A stretch of 64,000 nt of DNA from Pelecanus crispus (GCF_030463565.1 NC_134649.1:33381044-33445043), one strand, 5' to 3'. Counted from the first letter of the stretch, positions 30,001-40,668 are shown. Numbers and translations are program-made. The notes: generated by a model not told the origin, from the letters alone.

Positions 30001-33000
30001 GCTGGATCTGAGGTTGGTGCCTGCTAGAGCATCGCTGAGCACTGCTGCTCTCCGTCGTGACCGACCGGCACGGCTGGAGTGGCCGGGGAGGAGCAGGGGC
30101 AAAGAGGCTGCTGGGCTACCGGAGCCAAGGGAGGTTTTGATGTGCTCTTTGGGTGGTGGTGCAATTTCTCATGTTAAGCTCCTCTGATTTTTAACTGCCA
30201 GTACCGGCTCTTGTCTGGGGCTGCAGCGCTCCAGAGGGACCATGCCGTGAGCCTGGGCTAGTGCTGTAGCTCCAGGTGGAGCCGGTCCCTTTGCAGAGCC
30301 TCCCGTGCCAGGTGCCCCCTTCCAGCAGAAGCACCAGCCCTTGCACCGGGGACGGGCAACGCCGCTGCACTGGCACCACCGCTCCCCCCGCTCCTCCTCA
30401 GGCGCAAGGGGGGTGAGGCCCCAGGCGTCTAGCAGGCAACCAAACCCCTTTTTGCAAATCCCTTCCTCACAAAGTTCTTAGTGGTTTTTGTCCATTTCCA
30501 TCCTTCGGCTGGAAATATTTTCCAGGGATCAGTGCTCATGTTCCGTGGACTTCATTACTGCAGATAGTTTACTTTGGGAAAGGAAGACAGATGCAGCTGG
30601 AGAATTACAGATTTGACATTTGAAATGCTCCTGTAAAGTATGTAATACAATCATGAATAAAATACAGATACTCTCTTTTCTTTCTCCAGATGCTTATAGA
30701 GTGAGCGCCCGTGGATCATTTCCTGGTAAGCGCTCCTCCTTTGTTTTTATTTAGAATAATTTTATAAAGTTCATTTCATATGTAGGATCATAGCAACATT
30801 ACTTTAATAAATATGTTTTGATTGTGGGTGCCCGCTTGATATACAATTTAGTATTTGTTATATGCATTTCAATCCACAGATATTTTATAATGAACTATAA
30901 ACTTTTGAAAACAATCTTGGTCCCTTTCCAGAAGTAAAAAATTATTATACCTCCTGAAAATAAACGTGAAAGATCTGGAAAAGCATGTATTAGTAAGCTG
31001 AAGGAAATGGTGTAGAAAAAAAAAAAAAATTTTTTTTTGGGACCCAGTCCCAGGGTCTGGTGTTTGAAGCCAATGGGGGCACAGCCGTCTGCGCGATGAC
31101 AATGCCTGTCCTGCAAGGAGGAAATCCCAGGGCGCTGCAGAGACAGAGCTCAGCATCACCGCAAGCTCCCATAGCGCAGAGCAGAGAAGGTGCTAGCTGC
31201 TGCCTCCATAGGATCCGCGCACGCGCACTCGTGCAGCGAAAAAAGTCAATAGGCAACGAGCAGGAGGGATTCCCTGTTTTAAAGGGTGGGGAGGGAGATG
31301 CAAGGCACTACCCCAAACCAAGAAAACATTGGAAAAACCTTTTATTTCAGGTCGATGGCGCTCTGAGCCCAAATCTGGCAGCAACAAGAAGCTGTTGTCA
31401 GTAGGTAGTTATTCACAGTCGCGTGCAAGAGGAGCTGGGGTGGGCGTGCTGGGTTCAATGCTGCGTAGCGGCCATCGAGAACGCAGCTCAAAACCCTCCC
31501 GCAGCTCAGGCTGAGCATGCCGCAGTGGTACGGTCAATCCTAAGAGAAATAGCCACTGCTGGACATTGCTCTTTTTTTTTCCCCATTGGGACATCTTGTT
31601 TTAAGCAAAGCTCTCTGTAGAAGTCAGTGAAGAGCTCTGCCAAAAAGGCTTCTGTCACAGTATTCTTCCTGGTTAATTAGCTGACTTAGAGAAAAATATT
31701 TCATTAAACTCTTCCTACTAATTTTCAGTATTTCAGTTTTCAGGCTAAAAGACAAAACGAGAGCACAACCTCTTGGTAAGCAATACATATACTAGTCCCA
31801 TTAATTATTATTAACATAACTGTAATGTACGGTTTTTCATACAATAATGTTTTTCTGACTGCATCAACTCTATGAAAACCCTTTACCTCTTCTTGCAAAC
31901 CTTGGCTGTTTCTTTCCACATAAGTGAAAAATATCCCCGTATCCCATGAGAAAACCTCTCTGGCTCGAGGATATCATGACCAACAGAAATGTAGTACAAC
32001 CAGATCTTCAGCCTCAGCTTTTTTAAGGGCTCATTGTCCTTAATAAACTCTAAGTTTAAAAATCTGTTGTTTTCATTCCTATCAAGACGCTGTGTCTGGG
32101 TGTGCTTTTCAATAATTATTCCTGTGTTGATTTTAATCATTCTATTCTATAAAAGCTATAACTAATATTTTAGGTATAAATTACTTTATGTAATTTTGCT
32201 GCACCTATCCAAAGGGCACAGGCTAGATTTTTCTTTGCATGCTAACATTGTTCTTCCGGCTTTTCAGCCAACGAATATCCACAGCTTCTCTTGCAATTAC
32301 CCAAACAAAATGAAATAATCTGTTTAAATACTGATGGAAAAGCACAGCCGTCTGTCCACCTGCTGTCAGATCCGGAGCAAGGTGAGTGAGCCAGATTACC
32401 CCTGATACCAAGGACAAGGAGAGTCACTTTGGTCTATGAGAGGAGTTGGTGTCTTTGGGAATAACCCCCTTTTGTGAAGGGTCGTATCATACCTGCTGCC
32501 TTCCAGTGAGTGGAGAGGCTGTGGTTCATTTTTCCTCTCTATTAGGCAATATTAACTTTCACGGTGCAACAGCTGAGGGCACTTCTCACAAGTGATTTAG
32601 TCTAGTCTACCCTTGATTGGCTTTGAGTAGACTTGGTAGTGTGGGTTAATGGTTGGACTGGATGATCTTAAAGGTCTTTTCCAACCTAAATGATTCTATG
32701 ATTCTATAAGTCTGGTTGTGGGTCACCTTTCTCCTCCTGGTGTTACATCCATGGCCTTGAGGCTTTTCCACCGCCCCAGCCCTTGGGGGCTTCTGAGGAT
32801 GCAGAGACCTTAAACCCCACGCTCCCTACATGCTAACGGAAAGATGCACGCTCTTAATGCGCTGCAGTTTTTCTGTGGTCCTGTACTCAGAGGAGCCGCG
32901 GCCCCAGGCACCAGTTGTCAGCTGCTCTGATTGTGGAGCAGAGCCACCTCTGTGAGAGGAGGCAGCAACATGGGGGTAAACAGACTCTGGTGACCCCACT

Positions 33001-36000
33001 GTAGCCTTGGGGGCATGTGGATCTGAAATCCGGGGGTGCTGTGCCCCCCACAACTAGAATTGAGACCCTTAAGTTGCTTTAGCAGCAAAGCTGAAGCAGT
33101 TTTATTAAGATCCCTTGTACTTTATAAACATGGTCGCTCGACAAATTTGTGTCAATGTTATTAAAGGACTCACTGTGATTGGGAAACTTGGGGACAGAAT
33201 AAATCACTTTGTGCAGTTTGAAATTACCTATGTGAATCCCCCTGCACGAATCCACGTCTCCACGGATGAGATCGTCCTAAGCCACAGTAACGAGAGCTTT
33301 CGGCTGCCATGGATGGAGTCAGCCACCTCCACCGTCCAGGGGTAAGAGATGTCGCCCCGTCCTTTCCCACATTTGAAAATGTGAGTCAGATCTTTTTTCA
33401 TCCGGGCCTCCACTTTTCATATTTGCTTTAAGTAAGTGCTTCCAAATGCCTTATCCGGTAGAATAACTCAACGTGAGTGGAAGCAGGGTACCTTCACAAT
33501 CCCCCATTTCAAATATGGAGAACAAAAAAGGTTTGATTTTAATTCTCCGTGTCTGCGTCAAAGAATCAAAACAACTGCACCACCAGCCTGAGAACATTTA
33601 TCTTCCAAAGAAAAGGGCCCGCTGCGGCACACAGCAGCCCCTGTGCCGCCGCCATGCGGGCTGCCACCAGGCACTTTGTGTTCCTCCAGCCGCAGAGCCG
33701 GTTCTGCGAAGTGATGGCTTTGACATTTCCTGTCTCTTTTAGACATCACTTGGCTCCACGCAGGCTGAAGTTTTCTTTCTCCTCAGTTTCAGCAATAACT
33801 CACATCTCTGCAGCTGACATTTTTTATGGGAAGGCATAAAGGGGTTTGATAGTTGTCTATAACTATATGCCTACTGTTGGAGAAGGGGTACTTTAAATGT
33901 AGACTTCATTTGTTGGACTAACTACCACAAGAAAGAGCTGAAGGTAGCCAGTTCCACCAACTTTTTTGCATTGCCAGAATAAACCTCTGGGAGGATCTGC
34001 TGTTGGTCCCAGGCAGACAGGACACACCGCGCTCCCTCCCTTGTAGGCAGTTCTAGACAATAACAGAAGTCCTAAAACAACTGCTTTCAATTATTTTTGT
34101 AATCTAAACAGAGCCAAGGACATGCTGGATTCGTGCCCCTCTATAATTTGTCGTCTCCAAGCAGAATGATCCTCCTGCTTCAAACCAGCACCCGAGCCCT
34201 TGCAACCGCAGGGCTTTGGACACCAGCGCGTGTGGGTGTGCTTTTGTCTAACCTGACCTGCAAGGGGGAAAAATGACAGTGGATGTTTGGGTTCTGCAAG
34301 CCCACCTGGGGTCCAAATAAAGTCAATGGGTTAGAAGCAAGGCAGGGTCTGAAAAAACTTGTGAAATAGCCAAGAAAAAAGTATTTGACTTGTTCATAAA
34401 ACAGATTGAGTTATTTCATCTAGTCTACCTTTTTTCTCATTAAAATGATGAAAAATACTCTCTTTTTTCCATCCAAGCATTTCTTGTCATTATGGGTAAT
34501 AAGGTGTTCTCATCAGCAAAAAGTTCTTCTCTGTTGGTGTATTTGCATGTAACCTGATACAGGAAAGATTTGTTGTGCAGCATAGAAAAGATATGCTACT
34601 TATTATTTTCTAGCTTAAAAATAACCACTAACAGATCATGAAAAATGCAATTGCAAAGAGGCAAAAGGCAAAAATTAAATTATTTTAATTAATTAATGTC
34701 AGCTAGTTAAATACATATTCTTTCTTCATATTCTTCTTGGAAATAACATCATAATTTACTTCCTAGGCTGAGAGTCTCAGTTGAAAAGGAAAGGAGCGTT
34801 ACAGCATCATTGCCTGGTACAGTCACAGTAAAAATTTCCTTTGTAAAGTTTCCAGATGACTTCCTTGGGCTGTATTTCTTGAACACCGACCGTTTTTCTG
34901 ACGAAGTCAGTGGAGTTCTGGGTATGTATCATTACAGATGTATGCAGCAAAGAAGGATGATCTTGTAACTGAGCTCCTGAAATGAGAATATAGTGGGGTT
35001 TTTTTCAGCCACATGATAAGCCCTTATTCAGATTTTACTCCCCTGGGTCCTGACAAGCTGTCATGAAAATCAGTGGGCAGGCAAGGCAGCAGGAATGCTG
35101 TAATTCAGGGGGTTCTAGAGAAACTTTACATTTAATTTATTCTTTTCAGACATCTAACATCACCCTTTACTGCACAGCAATCCAGACTCTACTCTGTGAA
35201 GAGGGGGAGGTCTTACCCTTGGAATCAAAGTCAGCTGGTCCTGAACATCTCAACTCCAAAAATCCTGATGGGAGTAAAGTTGAAGTTGTTTCAAAAACTT
35301 CGCAAATGGGAGGGGCTGCATGTTCTTAAAACCACCAAAAAAAAGTGAAAACCCACCAGAGCAAGGCTGAATCTCTCTGTGGAGGAGCGTTAGGGATAAC
35401 AGGACATTACGGCGGAAGCACGGGAATTTTCTTAATTTACTAAGGGAGCTTCCAATTGTGGTCTTGGTTTTTTTTGTTCATTTGCTTTCTGAAGCAGAGA
35501 GCTGCTTTCCTGGTGTTACAGCTGCCATTTGGGTTAAATGAATAGCCATACTCAGATGTTTTGTATTTTTAAAGAATTTGTGTGTCTCTTGCTTAGGTCA
35601 ATTTTATTCAAAAGCACAATTTGACAGTAATGCCAACATCAATCAGAGAGCTGACGGAAGACTCCTGCGCGTGTCTGGATCTGAGCACAAAGTTACCAGG
35701 TAACAGATATGGGATAAGGGTGAGTGATGTACATGCTTTGAGACATATTTTATCAGCTAATACCAAAGATCAAAAGAAATTAAACTAAGGGAGTGTTTGT
35801 CTGTAAGAATACATCACTTTGGTGTAAATAATAGGAACTTGGGCTTGAATTTTTCCCTAACAGCCTGAATTTGTTGCATGTTAAGTGATGCTACAGGGCT
35901 CAAGGCTCCTATTTCATAAAGTAAGGTTCTGCTGCCTCGTTTACATTGATAGAGGGAGGGTGTTTCCTCAGCTGGATTTATGAAAAAATTGTCACACTGA

Positions 36001-36298
36001 GTTGCTTTTAGCCAGTTTCCGTGATGTGGAAGAAAGGCTGTGAGCGTGCAGCGTCTGCGCGCTGTCATCACCGCTGCCTCCAGCTCTAGGAGCGCAGAGG
36101 TGCCAGCTCTGCCCGCACACTGTCCCTCTGGCTCCTGGGACCATCTGCAAACACGAGGTTGATTCTGGGCCTGCCCTTTGGTTATTTTATCACAAATTTT
36201 TCTTGTTTTGATTTTGTTTCAGGCAATACAAGAAAGATTACAGGCTTGAGTCAACCAGTGATTCTGTTCCCTGCTGGTCAATAGATGTAACTCCCTAG
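16414..36298 (+). CDS. ITIH4: ITIH4 gene, complete coding span (22 exons, 863 aa)
   Basis: Inter-alpha-trypsin inhibitor heavy chain 4 is a secreted, mainly hepatic acute-phase plasma glycoprotein. The mammalian protein is reported to trap proteases after cleavage in a protease-sensitive linker. Exon lengths sum to 2592 nt with the frame closed at every junction. Order: signal peptide (about 1-22), VIT domain (about 28-160), vWA domain (about 265-445) with MIDAS D275-x-S277-G-S279 and D377, a conserved [14 protein letters not shown] segment, a basic linker (about 603-660), and the heavy-chain C-terminal domain. Sequons include N57 and N76. Human ITIH4 is 930 aa; the shortfall is mostly in the linker. 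The DPHF chondroitin-sulfate attachment motif of ITIH1-3 is absent; LLSDPEQG is present, as in human ITIH4. MUSTN1 upstream and ITIH3 tail to tail downstream confirm the identity. Intron 9 holds a solo LTR. Confidence 0.93.
16489..18957 (+). other. ITIH4 intron 1
   Basis: The intron is 2.47 kb. A GC-rich section (about 17.08-17.75 kb) is open in several frames on both strands but shows no family resemblance and no splice pattern. The intron ends in a long T/G-rich tract and TTTTTTCCAG. Confidence 0.8.
18958..19118 (+). CDS. ITIH4: ITIH4 exon 2: start of VIT domain
   Basis: Residues 26-79. Reads [19 protein letters not shown], then [12 protein letters not shown]. Two N-glycosylation sequons, N57-E-S and N76-F-S. 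Ends in phase 2. Confidence 0.95.
19564..19668 (+). CDS. ITIH4: ITIH4 exon 3: VIT domain
   Basis: Residues 79-114, with [16 protein letters not shown] and SAGLVK. The 105-nt length equals ITIH3 exon 3. Confidence 0.95.
20349..20511 (+). CDS. ITIH4: ITIH4 exon 4: VIT domain
   Basis: Residues 114-168, with [20 protein letters not shown] and the [11 protein letters not shown] end. 163 nt, as in ITIH3. The acceptor follows a C-run. Confidence 0.95.
20617..20727 (+). CDS. ITIH4: ITIH4 exon 5: end of VIT domain
   Basis: Residues 169-205, with the family motif HIFEPQGI. 111 nt, as in ITIH3. Phase 0 at both ends. Confidence 0.95.
20812..20940 (+). CDS. ITIH4: ITIH4 exon 6: VIT-vWA linker
   Basis: Residues 206-248, with FKPTVDQQ and VVRYDVKR. 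It lacks the Cys pair that ITIH3 and the relic exon region carry here. Phase 0 at both ends. Confidence 0.95.
21839..21955 (+). CDS. ITIH4: ITIH4 exon 7: vWA start with MIDAS
   Basis: Residues 249-287, with GYFVHYFAP, then [16 protein letters not shown]. The D-x-S-G-S metal-binding loop is intact (D275, S277, S279). Confidence 0.95.
22535..22703 (+). CDS. ITIH4: ITIH4 exon 8: vWA domain
   Basis: Residues 288-344, with [14 protein letters not shown] and the Gly-Gly that precedes the MIDAS Thr in exon 9. 169 nt, as in ITIH3. Confidence 0.95.
23683..23799 (+). CDS. ITIH4: ITIH4 exon 9: vWA domain, second MIDAS part
   Basis: Residues 344-383, carrying the MIDAS Thr (T345) and the [12 protein letters not shown] strand with D377. 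It is nine bases shorter than ITIH3 exon 9. Confidence 0.95.
23854..24434 (-). repeat. 5-bp target-site duplication (ACTTG) around the solo LTR
   Basis: ACTTG occurs directly before the LTR (23854-23858) and directly after it (24430-24434). A 5-bp duplication is typical of ERV-L-type integration. Confidence 0.85.
23859..24429 (-). mobile_element. Solo LTR of an avian ERV-L-like element, in ITIH4 intron 9
   Basis: Read on the minus strand the element begins TGTCCTGGTTTCGGC and ends CACAACA, the same ends as the LTRs of the provirus at 42.2-48.9 kb. It also shares the U3 core, the CATACCATATGA stretch and the TTA-repeat region. It is 571 bp long with no internal sequence attached, so the provirus recombined between its LTRs. 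It is antisense to ITIH4 and touches no exon. An (AAT)n tract lies at about 24019-24064 on the plus strand. Confidence 0.92.
25914..26095 (+). CDS. ITIH4: ITIH4 exon 10: end of vWA domain
   Basis: Residues 383-443, with [17 protein letters not shown] and [15 protein letters not shown]. 182 nt, as in ITIH3. Confidence 0.95.
26986..27168 (+). CDS. ITIH4: ITIH4 exon 11
   Basis: Residues 444-504, beginning [19 protein letters not shown]. Beta-rich segment after the vWA domain; one codon shorter than in ITIH3. Confidence 0.95.
27740..27879 (+). CDS. ITIH4: ITIH4 exon 12
   Basis: Residues 505-551, with the family hallmark [14 protein letters not shown]. 140 nt, as in ITIH3; ends in phase 2. Confidence 0.95.
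28485..28639 (+). CDS. ITIH4: ITIH4 exon 13
   Basis: Residues 551-603, with [15 protein letters not shown]. Two acceptors 8 nt apart are present; only the upstream one (GACTTTAG) keeps frame with exon 12. 155 nt, as in ITIH3. Confidence 0.93.
29147..29179 (+). CDS. ITIH4: ITIH4 exon 14: linker mini-exon
   Basis: A 33-nt phase 1-1 exon ([12 protein letters not shown] with shared edge codons) between CCTTGTGTTAG and GTAAAT. Predicted from splice sites and phase; the linker is poorly conserved. Confidence 0.65.
30690..30725 (+). CDS. ITIH4: ITIH4 exon 15: linker mini-exon
   Basis: A 36-nt phase 1-1 exon ([13 protein letters not shown]) between TTTCTTTCTCCAG and GTAAGC. Strong splice sites and matching phase support it. 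Confidence 0.75.
31351..31404 (+). CDS. ITIH4: ITIH4 exon 16: linker mini-exon
   Basis: A 54-nt phase 1-1 exon ([19 protein letters not shown]), strongly basic, between TTTTATTTCAG and GTAGTT. A plausible protease-cleavable segment. Confidence 0.75.
   Translation, partial: VDGALSPNLAATRSCCQ
31737..31775 (+). CDS. ITIH4: ITIH4 exon 17: linker mini-exon
   Basis: A 39-nt phase 1-1 exon ([14 protein letters not shown]). Three CAG acceptors lie within 16 bases; the first and third lead to an in-frame stop, so the middle one is chosen. Donor GTAAGC. Confidence 0.7.
32268..32381 (+). CDS. ITIH4: ITIH4 exon 18
   Basis: Residues 657-695, ending [10 protein letters not shown], the ITIH4 counterpart of the region where ITIH3 has DPHF. 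The lack of that motif argues against hyaluronan transfer. Confidence 0.9.
32620..32707 (+). mobile_element. CR1 LINE 3'-end fragment in ITIH4 intron 18
   Basis: Contains the CR1 tail GGTTGGACTGGATGATCTTA, then AAGGTCTTTTCCAACCTAAA, and ends in two to three copies of the avian CR1 octamer (ATTCTATG). The 5' limit is approximate. Confidence 0.8.
33167..33341 (+). CDS. ITIH4: ITIH4 exon 19: C-terminal domain
   Basis: Residues 695-753, with [20 protein letters not shown]. The acceptor (TTATTAAAG) has a weak pyrimidine tract, but the phase fits both neighbours. Confidence 0.88.
34767..34921 (+). CDS. ITIH4: ITIH4 exon 20: C-terminal domain
   Basis: Residues 753-805, with [19 protein letters not shown], comparable to the DTDRFSSHVGGTLG stretch of human ITIH4. 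Confidence 0.9.
35597..35699 (+). CDS. ITIH4: ITIH4 exon 21: C-terminal domain
   Basis: Residues 805-839, beginning [10 protein letters not shown] (human GQFYQEV) and ending SGSEHKVTR. Confidence 0.9.
36223..36298 (+). CDS. ITIH4: ITIH4 exon 22 and stop
   Basis: Residues 839-863, with YKKDYRLE and the C-terminal CWSIDV, matching CWSVEL at the human end. TAG stop. Confidence 0.92.
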
Positions 36299-36542
36299 AA
36301 AAAGTATTCTGGGAAAGAAAACTATGCAAATGACGCCTTCCAAATATTTTTCATACTTTCTCTCATCAAGAAAATCACGGAGTTAAAGCCCTACCTGTTA
36401 CTATATATAAATGTCACAAATCTTTTAACTCAAAATAATTATACTTTCAAGATGAGAAGGTGCTTGCTTGTTGTTTGGTATTTTAAAATGGTTTCCAATA
36501 CTCAGTGTGGTTATGTTGTTGAAGATTTATGTGAATGAACTA

Positions 36543-36548
36543 AATAAA
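36543..36548 (+). terminator. ITIH4 polyadenylation signal
   Basis: AATAAA lies 245 nt after the stop and is followed by a T/G-rich stretch. It is the first canonical hexamer downstream. Confidence 0.65.
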
Positions 36549-36579
36549 ATTGATATTGTCAGCTCACAGTTTGATATGG

Positions 36580-37850
36580 ACATGCAGACTTAGGTCTCCG
36601 AGTAAAAATAAGTAGTGGCATCACCCAACCCAGCAAATGTGTCATGCAAACAGTAATTGATTTCTAAAATCTATACCCTCTATCCAGTTACGAATTACAG
36701 TGTTCTTGAACTATGTATTTTGTAAAAAGGGTATGAAGTTTAAAGCAGTATTAGTTTACTGTTTCTCTCATGTTTTATTTTATGGAGGGGAAAAAAAAAC
36801 CAAACCATTCTTACTGTATTAGGGCTCTTTTGGTGATCGTTCTGTAACGATGTTCAAAGCTGATGAAATTAGCAATCAGAGCACGAGTGAGGGTGGCAGC
36901 CCACACTGGCTGCAGTCCCGTTCATTGTTGCAAAGTTTCTGAGGCTTTGTTTTAAAAAAACTCTGCAAAACAGACATTGACTTGTTCCGAAACAGACCTC
37001 TGACTTGTTGCAAAAGACAGTGCTTCAACCCTAATTTAGCAGCTGTTTTGGCACCTTTTCATACAGCATTTTGCAAACATTGGAAGAAGTTTTACAAATA
37101 ATGAACAACTCAAAACAACATGTGGTGCATGGAGGTAACATTTTGGAGGAAATGTACACACAGAAGCCTCTGCCCGTGGTATGAAAGTTCTAGTTTTAGT
37201 CTTCAGGTTTTTTTTCATAAATTTGAATTCCAAAATTATTTTGTGTTAGAATTTCAGTTCCTATGTATCTTTGAACCCATAAACATGCCAGCATTGTAGA
37301 AGGTTTAACAAAAGTTGCTTTCTATCCTGCCAATAATACATAACTAGAAAAAGCTTATTATTTTACAGCAATGTACTGAAAGAGAAGCAATTTCTTGCCA
37401 AAGTCAGTAAGGTAAAGCAAACTCAGTAATCAGAAGTCTGTTTTTAAAAAGAACTGCGTAGACATGATGCCAAGATATGTTTGTGTGAATTGCTTGTACT
37501 TCCAAGATGCAGATTTGGCTGGACAAATTACATGACAGACAATGTGGAATTTGGAAACTGGAAACACCAGATTGCTTGCTTTACCACATCATAAACAGGC
37601 TTACCAATTTGAAAAGCAGATTATTTCCTTTATAAATGAACTTGGTCTTTGAATTACATGCTGTTGATGCTGGGTTTTGTCAGTGGACTTACCGCAAATT
37701 AAAAATTCCCTGCTTTCAGTTATAGGGTGTCTACGCATTGCCTCCTCCACCTGCCTGCTAACTGCAGGGATAGCAAATAGCGCTGAGATAGGGAGCAGCG
37801 AGGCGTGGCTGGAGGGCGTCTTTTACCCGGTCCCCTCTGCTTTAAGCTTG
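36580..37850. other. ITIH4-ITIH3 intergenic DNA
   Basis: AT-rich and without a recognisable gene. The ORFs are short, and no repeat family is recognised until the CR1 copy. Confidence 0.6.
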
Positions 37851-37881
37851 CTTTTGGGTTTGGGTTTTTTTTTTTTTTTTT

Positions 37882-38468
37882 AATGCTTTGGGTTGGAAGG
37901 GACCTTTAGAGGTCATCTAGCCCAACCCCCCTGCAGTGAGCAGGGACATCTCTAACCAGATCAGGTTGCTCAGAGCCCCATCCAACCTGACCTTGAATGT
38001 TTCCAGGGATAGGGCATCTACAGCCTCTCTGGGCAACCTGTTCCAGTGCTTGACCCCCCTTATTGTAAAAAATTTCTTTCTTATGTCTAGTCTATATCTA
38101 TTCTTCTTTAGTTTAAATCCATTATTCCTTGTCCTGTCACAACAGGCCTTGCTAAAAAGATTGCCCCCATCCTTCCTGTAGGCCCCCTTTAAGTACTGGA
38201 AGGCCACAATAAGGTCTCCCCACAGCCTTCTCTTCTCCAGGCTGAACAACCCCAACTCTCTCAGCCTGGCCTCACAGGAGAGGTGCTCCAGCCCTCGGAT
38301 GATTTTTGCGGCCCTCCTCTGGACCCGCTCCAGCAGGTCCATGTCCTTCTTGTGCCGAGGGCCCCAGAGCTGGACGCAGCACTCCAGGTGGGGTCTCACC
38401 AGAGCAGAGCAGAGGGGGCAGAATCACCTCCCTCGAGCTGCTGGCCACGCTCCCTTCCCTTGCTCAAG
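37882..38468 (-). mobile_element. 5'-truncated CR1 LINE copy (3' end of ORF2)
   Basis: On the minus strand an open frame of 160 codons (37917-38399) reads as the end of the CR1 reverse-transcriptase ORF. It has the family stretches [36 protein letters not shown] and [13 protein letters not shown]. The 3' end reads GGTCATCTAGCCC on the plus strand. Sequence typical of CR1 continues a little upstream of the open frame, so the 5' break is near 38468. The copy has no stop within the frame and looks fairly young. It ends on a homopolymer A-run in place of the usual octamer repeats. Confidence 0.93.
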
Positions 38469-39068
38469 AAGCTGAAGGCAGACACAGTAATGAGTATTTT
38501 GCATTCTATAATTTCTAATTCCAATGCAGAACACACAGTCTCTCTCACAGTCTTATCTTTTAACCAGCATTGTACCAGTCGGCAGTGGGAGTAAGATTTT
38601 TATCTAACTGTAGGCATCTGTCTGCTACTTCTCTCTCTCTCCTTATTGCCACCTTTAGCTACATTTGCAGTTATCTCCTACGTTGCAGGAAATCTTGGAA
38701 GAGCTACGTATTAAAAAGGGGATTTTTTTCTATCTCCACCAGCGTAAGTGGGAGTTTCTCAGGCTGCCACTGAAGCCATGCAAAAGCAGAGCCCCTGAGG
38801 TCAGCTTCTGGCTGCCAATTCCATCACAGCCGACAAGACTCTTGCCACCTCCGGAGATCTGCCTCATCCCCATAAATTAAACAGGAAAGTTCTGGCTCAG
38901 GCTGTGGCCAGTGTTGCCTTTTGCCTAAACTTTGCCAGCCAGATAGGTCAAGATCTGCTGTCCACTGCTATGTTTTTTTTTTTTATTTTAGTGGAGCAAG
39001 TGAGTATGGGACCAGCCCTGATGGGCAGTCCCACAGCTCCTATCTCAGGATCCAAAATGGATCGTTGC

Positions 39069-39183
39069 TATTTTATATTATTTTATGTTATATCATTTTA
39101 TTTTATATCATTTTATTTTATATCATTTTATTTTATATCATTTTATTTTATATCTTTTTATTTTATATCTTTTTATTTTATTC
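39069..39183 (+). repeat. 15-bp minisatellite, about 7 units
   Basis: The unit is close to TATCATTTTATTTTA; the last copies change TATCA to TATCT. It is open in two frames only because the unit contains no stop there, so those ORFs are not genes. Confidence 0.9.
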
Positions 39184-39199
39184 CATCTAATTCATTATC

Positions 39200-40310
39200 T
39201 TCGATAAAAATTCAGAACTATGTAAACTTAACCTTACTATTTCTGGGTCTTCTCGCACTCCTTCCTGTTTCTCTCCCTGCCTTCCTCATTTTTCAGAGCA
39301 ACTTATTACCTTCTGCAGAAACTACTGTTTTCTTTCATCATTTTTGTCTGAATTTAGCAGGCAGAGATACCTAGCCACTGTGACACACCCTCCCCCCCAT
39401 GCAAGAGTTGATCCGCCCGCCCCCCCCCCCCCTTTTACAAAACTTCTGCTTTTAGTAAAGGATTTTGTTCCTGGAGAAGGCCTGTCTCTCCCATAAATTT
39501 AACAGTAAGTACATTTTTCCTCTATTTTTTTTCATCCTCGATTTTTCTGTTGCATTTTTGTTCACCTCTACCTTTGCTCTTTCAATTTAACTCATCACAT
39601 CTCACGTCATCTCTGTTTTCCCCGCTACATTTCTCTTTCCTCGTGTGTGTGTGCATTCTAGTTTCCCACAGACTGACTTTCTCTCTTTGTTGTATAACAG
39701 TAGGGAAATTTTCTGCTTTGCCATGTGAGACCATAATTACCTTGCTATGGCCAATTTGATTAAAAGAAAACTCAAAGAAAGAAAGAAATCTGCTTATTTT
39801 TTGCTTTAGAACTAATAGCTTACAATTCCTTCCAGTACAAAATGAATATATAAATAAATAGGACATTTCTTGCCCTGAAATATGTACATAAATTCTGTTA
39901 TGGGAACAGAGGGAGAATTTTTACTGGAAGACGGTAAGGCTCTTGCACAAAAATGATACTGTCCAAAAGACAGCTGCTATTATTTAAATCTGAGTGCTGT
40001 TTAGAACTGTGATATTTCATTAATTTGTAAAGATACGGGCATTCAAAAGTTAAGTTCAAATTAAAATACTAAAATACAGAAGTCCTGGATGCTACCAGTT
40101 ATCTTGAGTGACGGCACTGCACCAGCCCTCAGCACTCCACAGTCAAGTGGTCAGATGGTTTTAAGTACTACTGCATTATCCTGAAATACGCGCTGGTCTG
40201 TCAGCTGTCCTCCTGTGTGGAATTTCAAAATGCATCTGGCATCTTGGGCTTTGTGAAACCAGAATGAAAACATTGATAGCTGTTGGAATAACAGAACAAG
40301 GCATTAAGTA
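39200..40310. other. Intergenic DNA downstream of ITIH3
   Basis: No gene is recognised. It holds a C-run near 39421-39432 and pyrimidine-rich sequence at 39.5-39.7 kb. Confidence 0.55.
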
Positions 40311-40318
40311 CTGGTGCT

Positions 40319-40324
40319 TTTATT
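40319..40324 (-). terminator. ITIH3 polyadenylation signal
   Basis: TTTATT on the plus strand is AATAAA on the minus strand, about 345 nt beyond the ITIH3 stop. A nearer non-canonical signal cannot be excluded. Confidence 0.5.
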
Positions 40325-40668
40325 TAAATCACTGCTGACACGCGGTTATTGATTTAAAAATGGATAGAGTGCTTCTGTTATGTTGTACAAAGTCACACTA
40401 TGTCAAAATTTTAAAACTAGTAAATTAATTCAGTAAAACAAGGATATTTCAGGGGATGAGTGATATCTGTGCACACAAGCAGAACAGCTGTTTAGCACTT
40501 AAGATTTGATCAAATATGCAGTAAAACTCTCTGTGAGAATCCGTCATATCTTGGCATTGCCAAACATGGTAAGCTTATGTATTTTTAATACTTCTTAAAC
40601 ATTGAAAAATACTATTCTTTCAGACAAATACTCTGTATACCCATGAATTTGGAGGAACTTGTAGTTGT

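Noticed and set aside
38904-39374. 156-codon plus-strand ORF with Phe-Tyr-Phe-Ile repeats
   Set aside because: Produced by the 15-bp minisatellite lacking stops in that frame.
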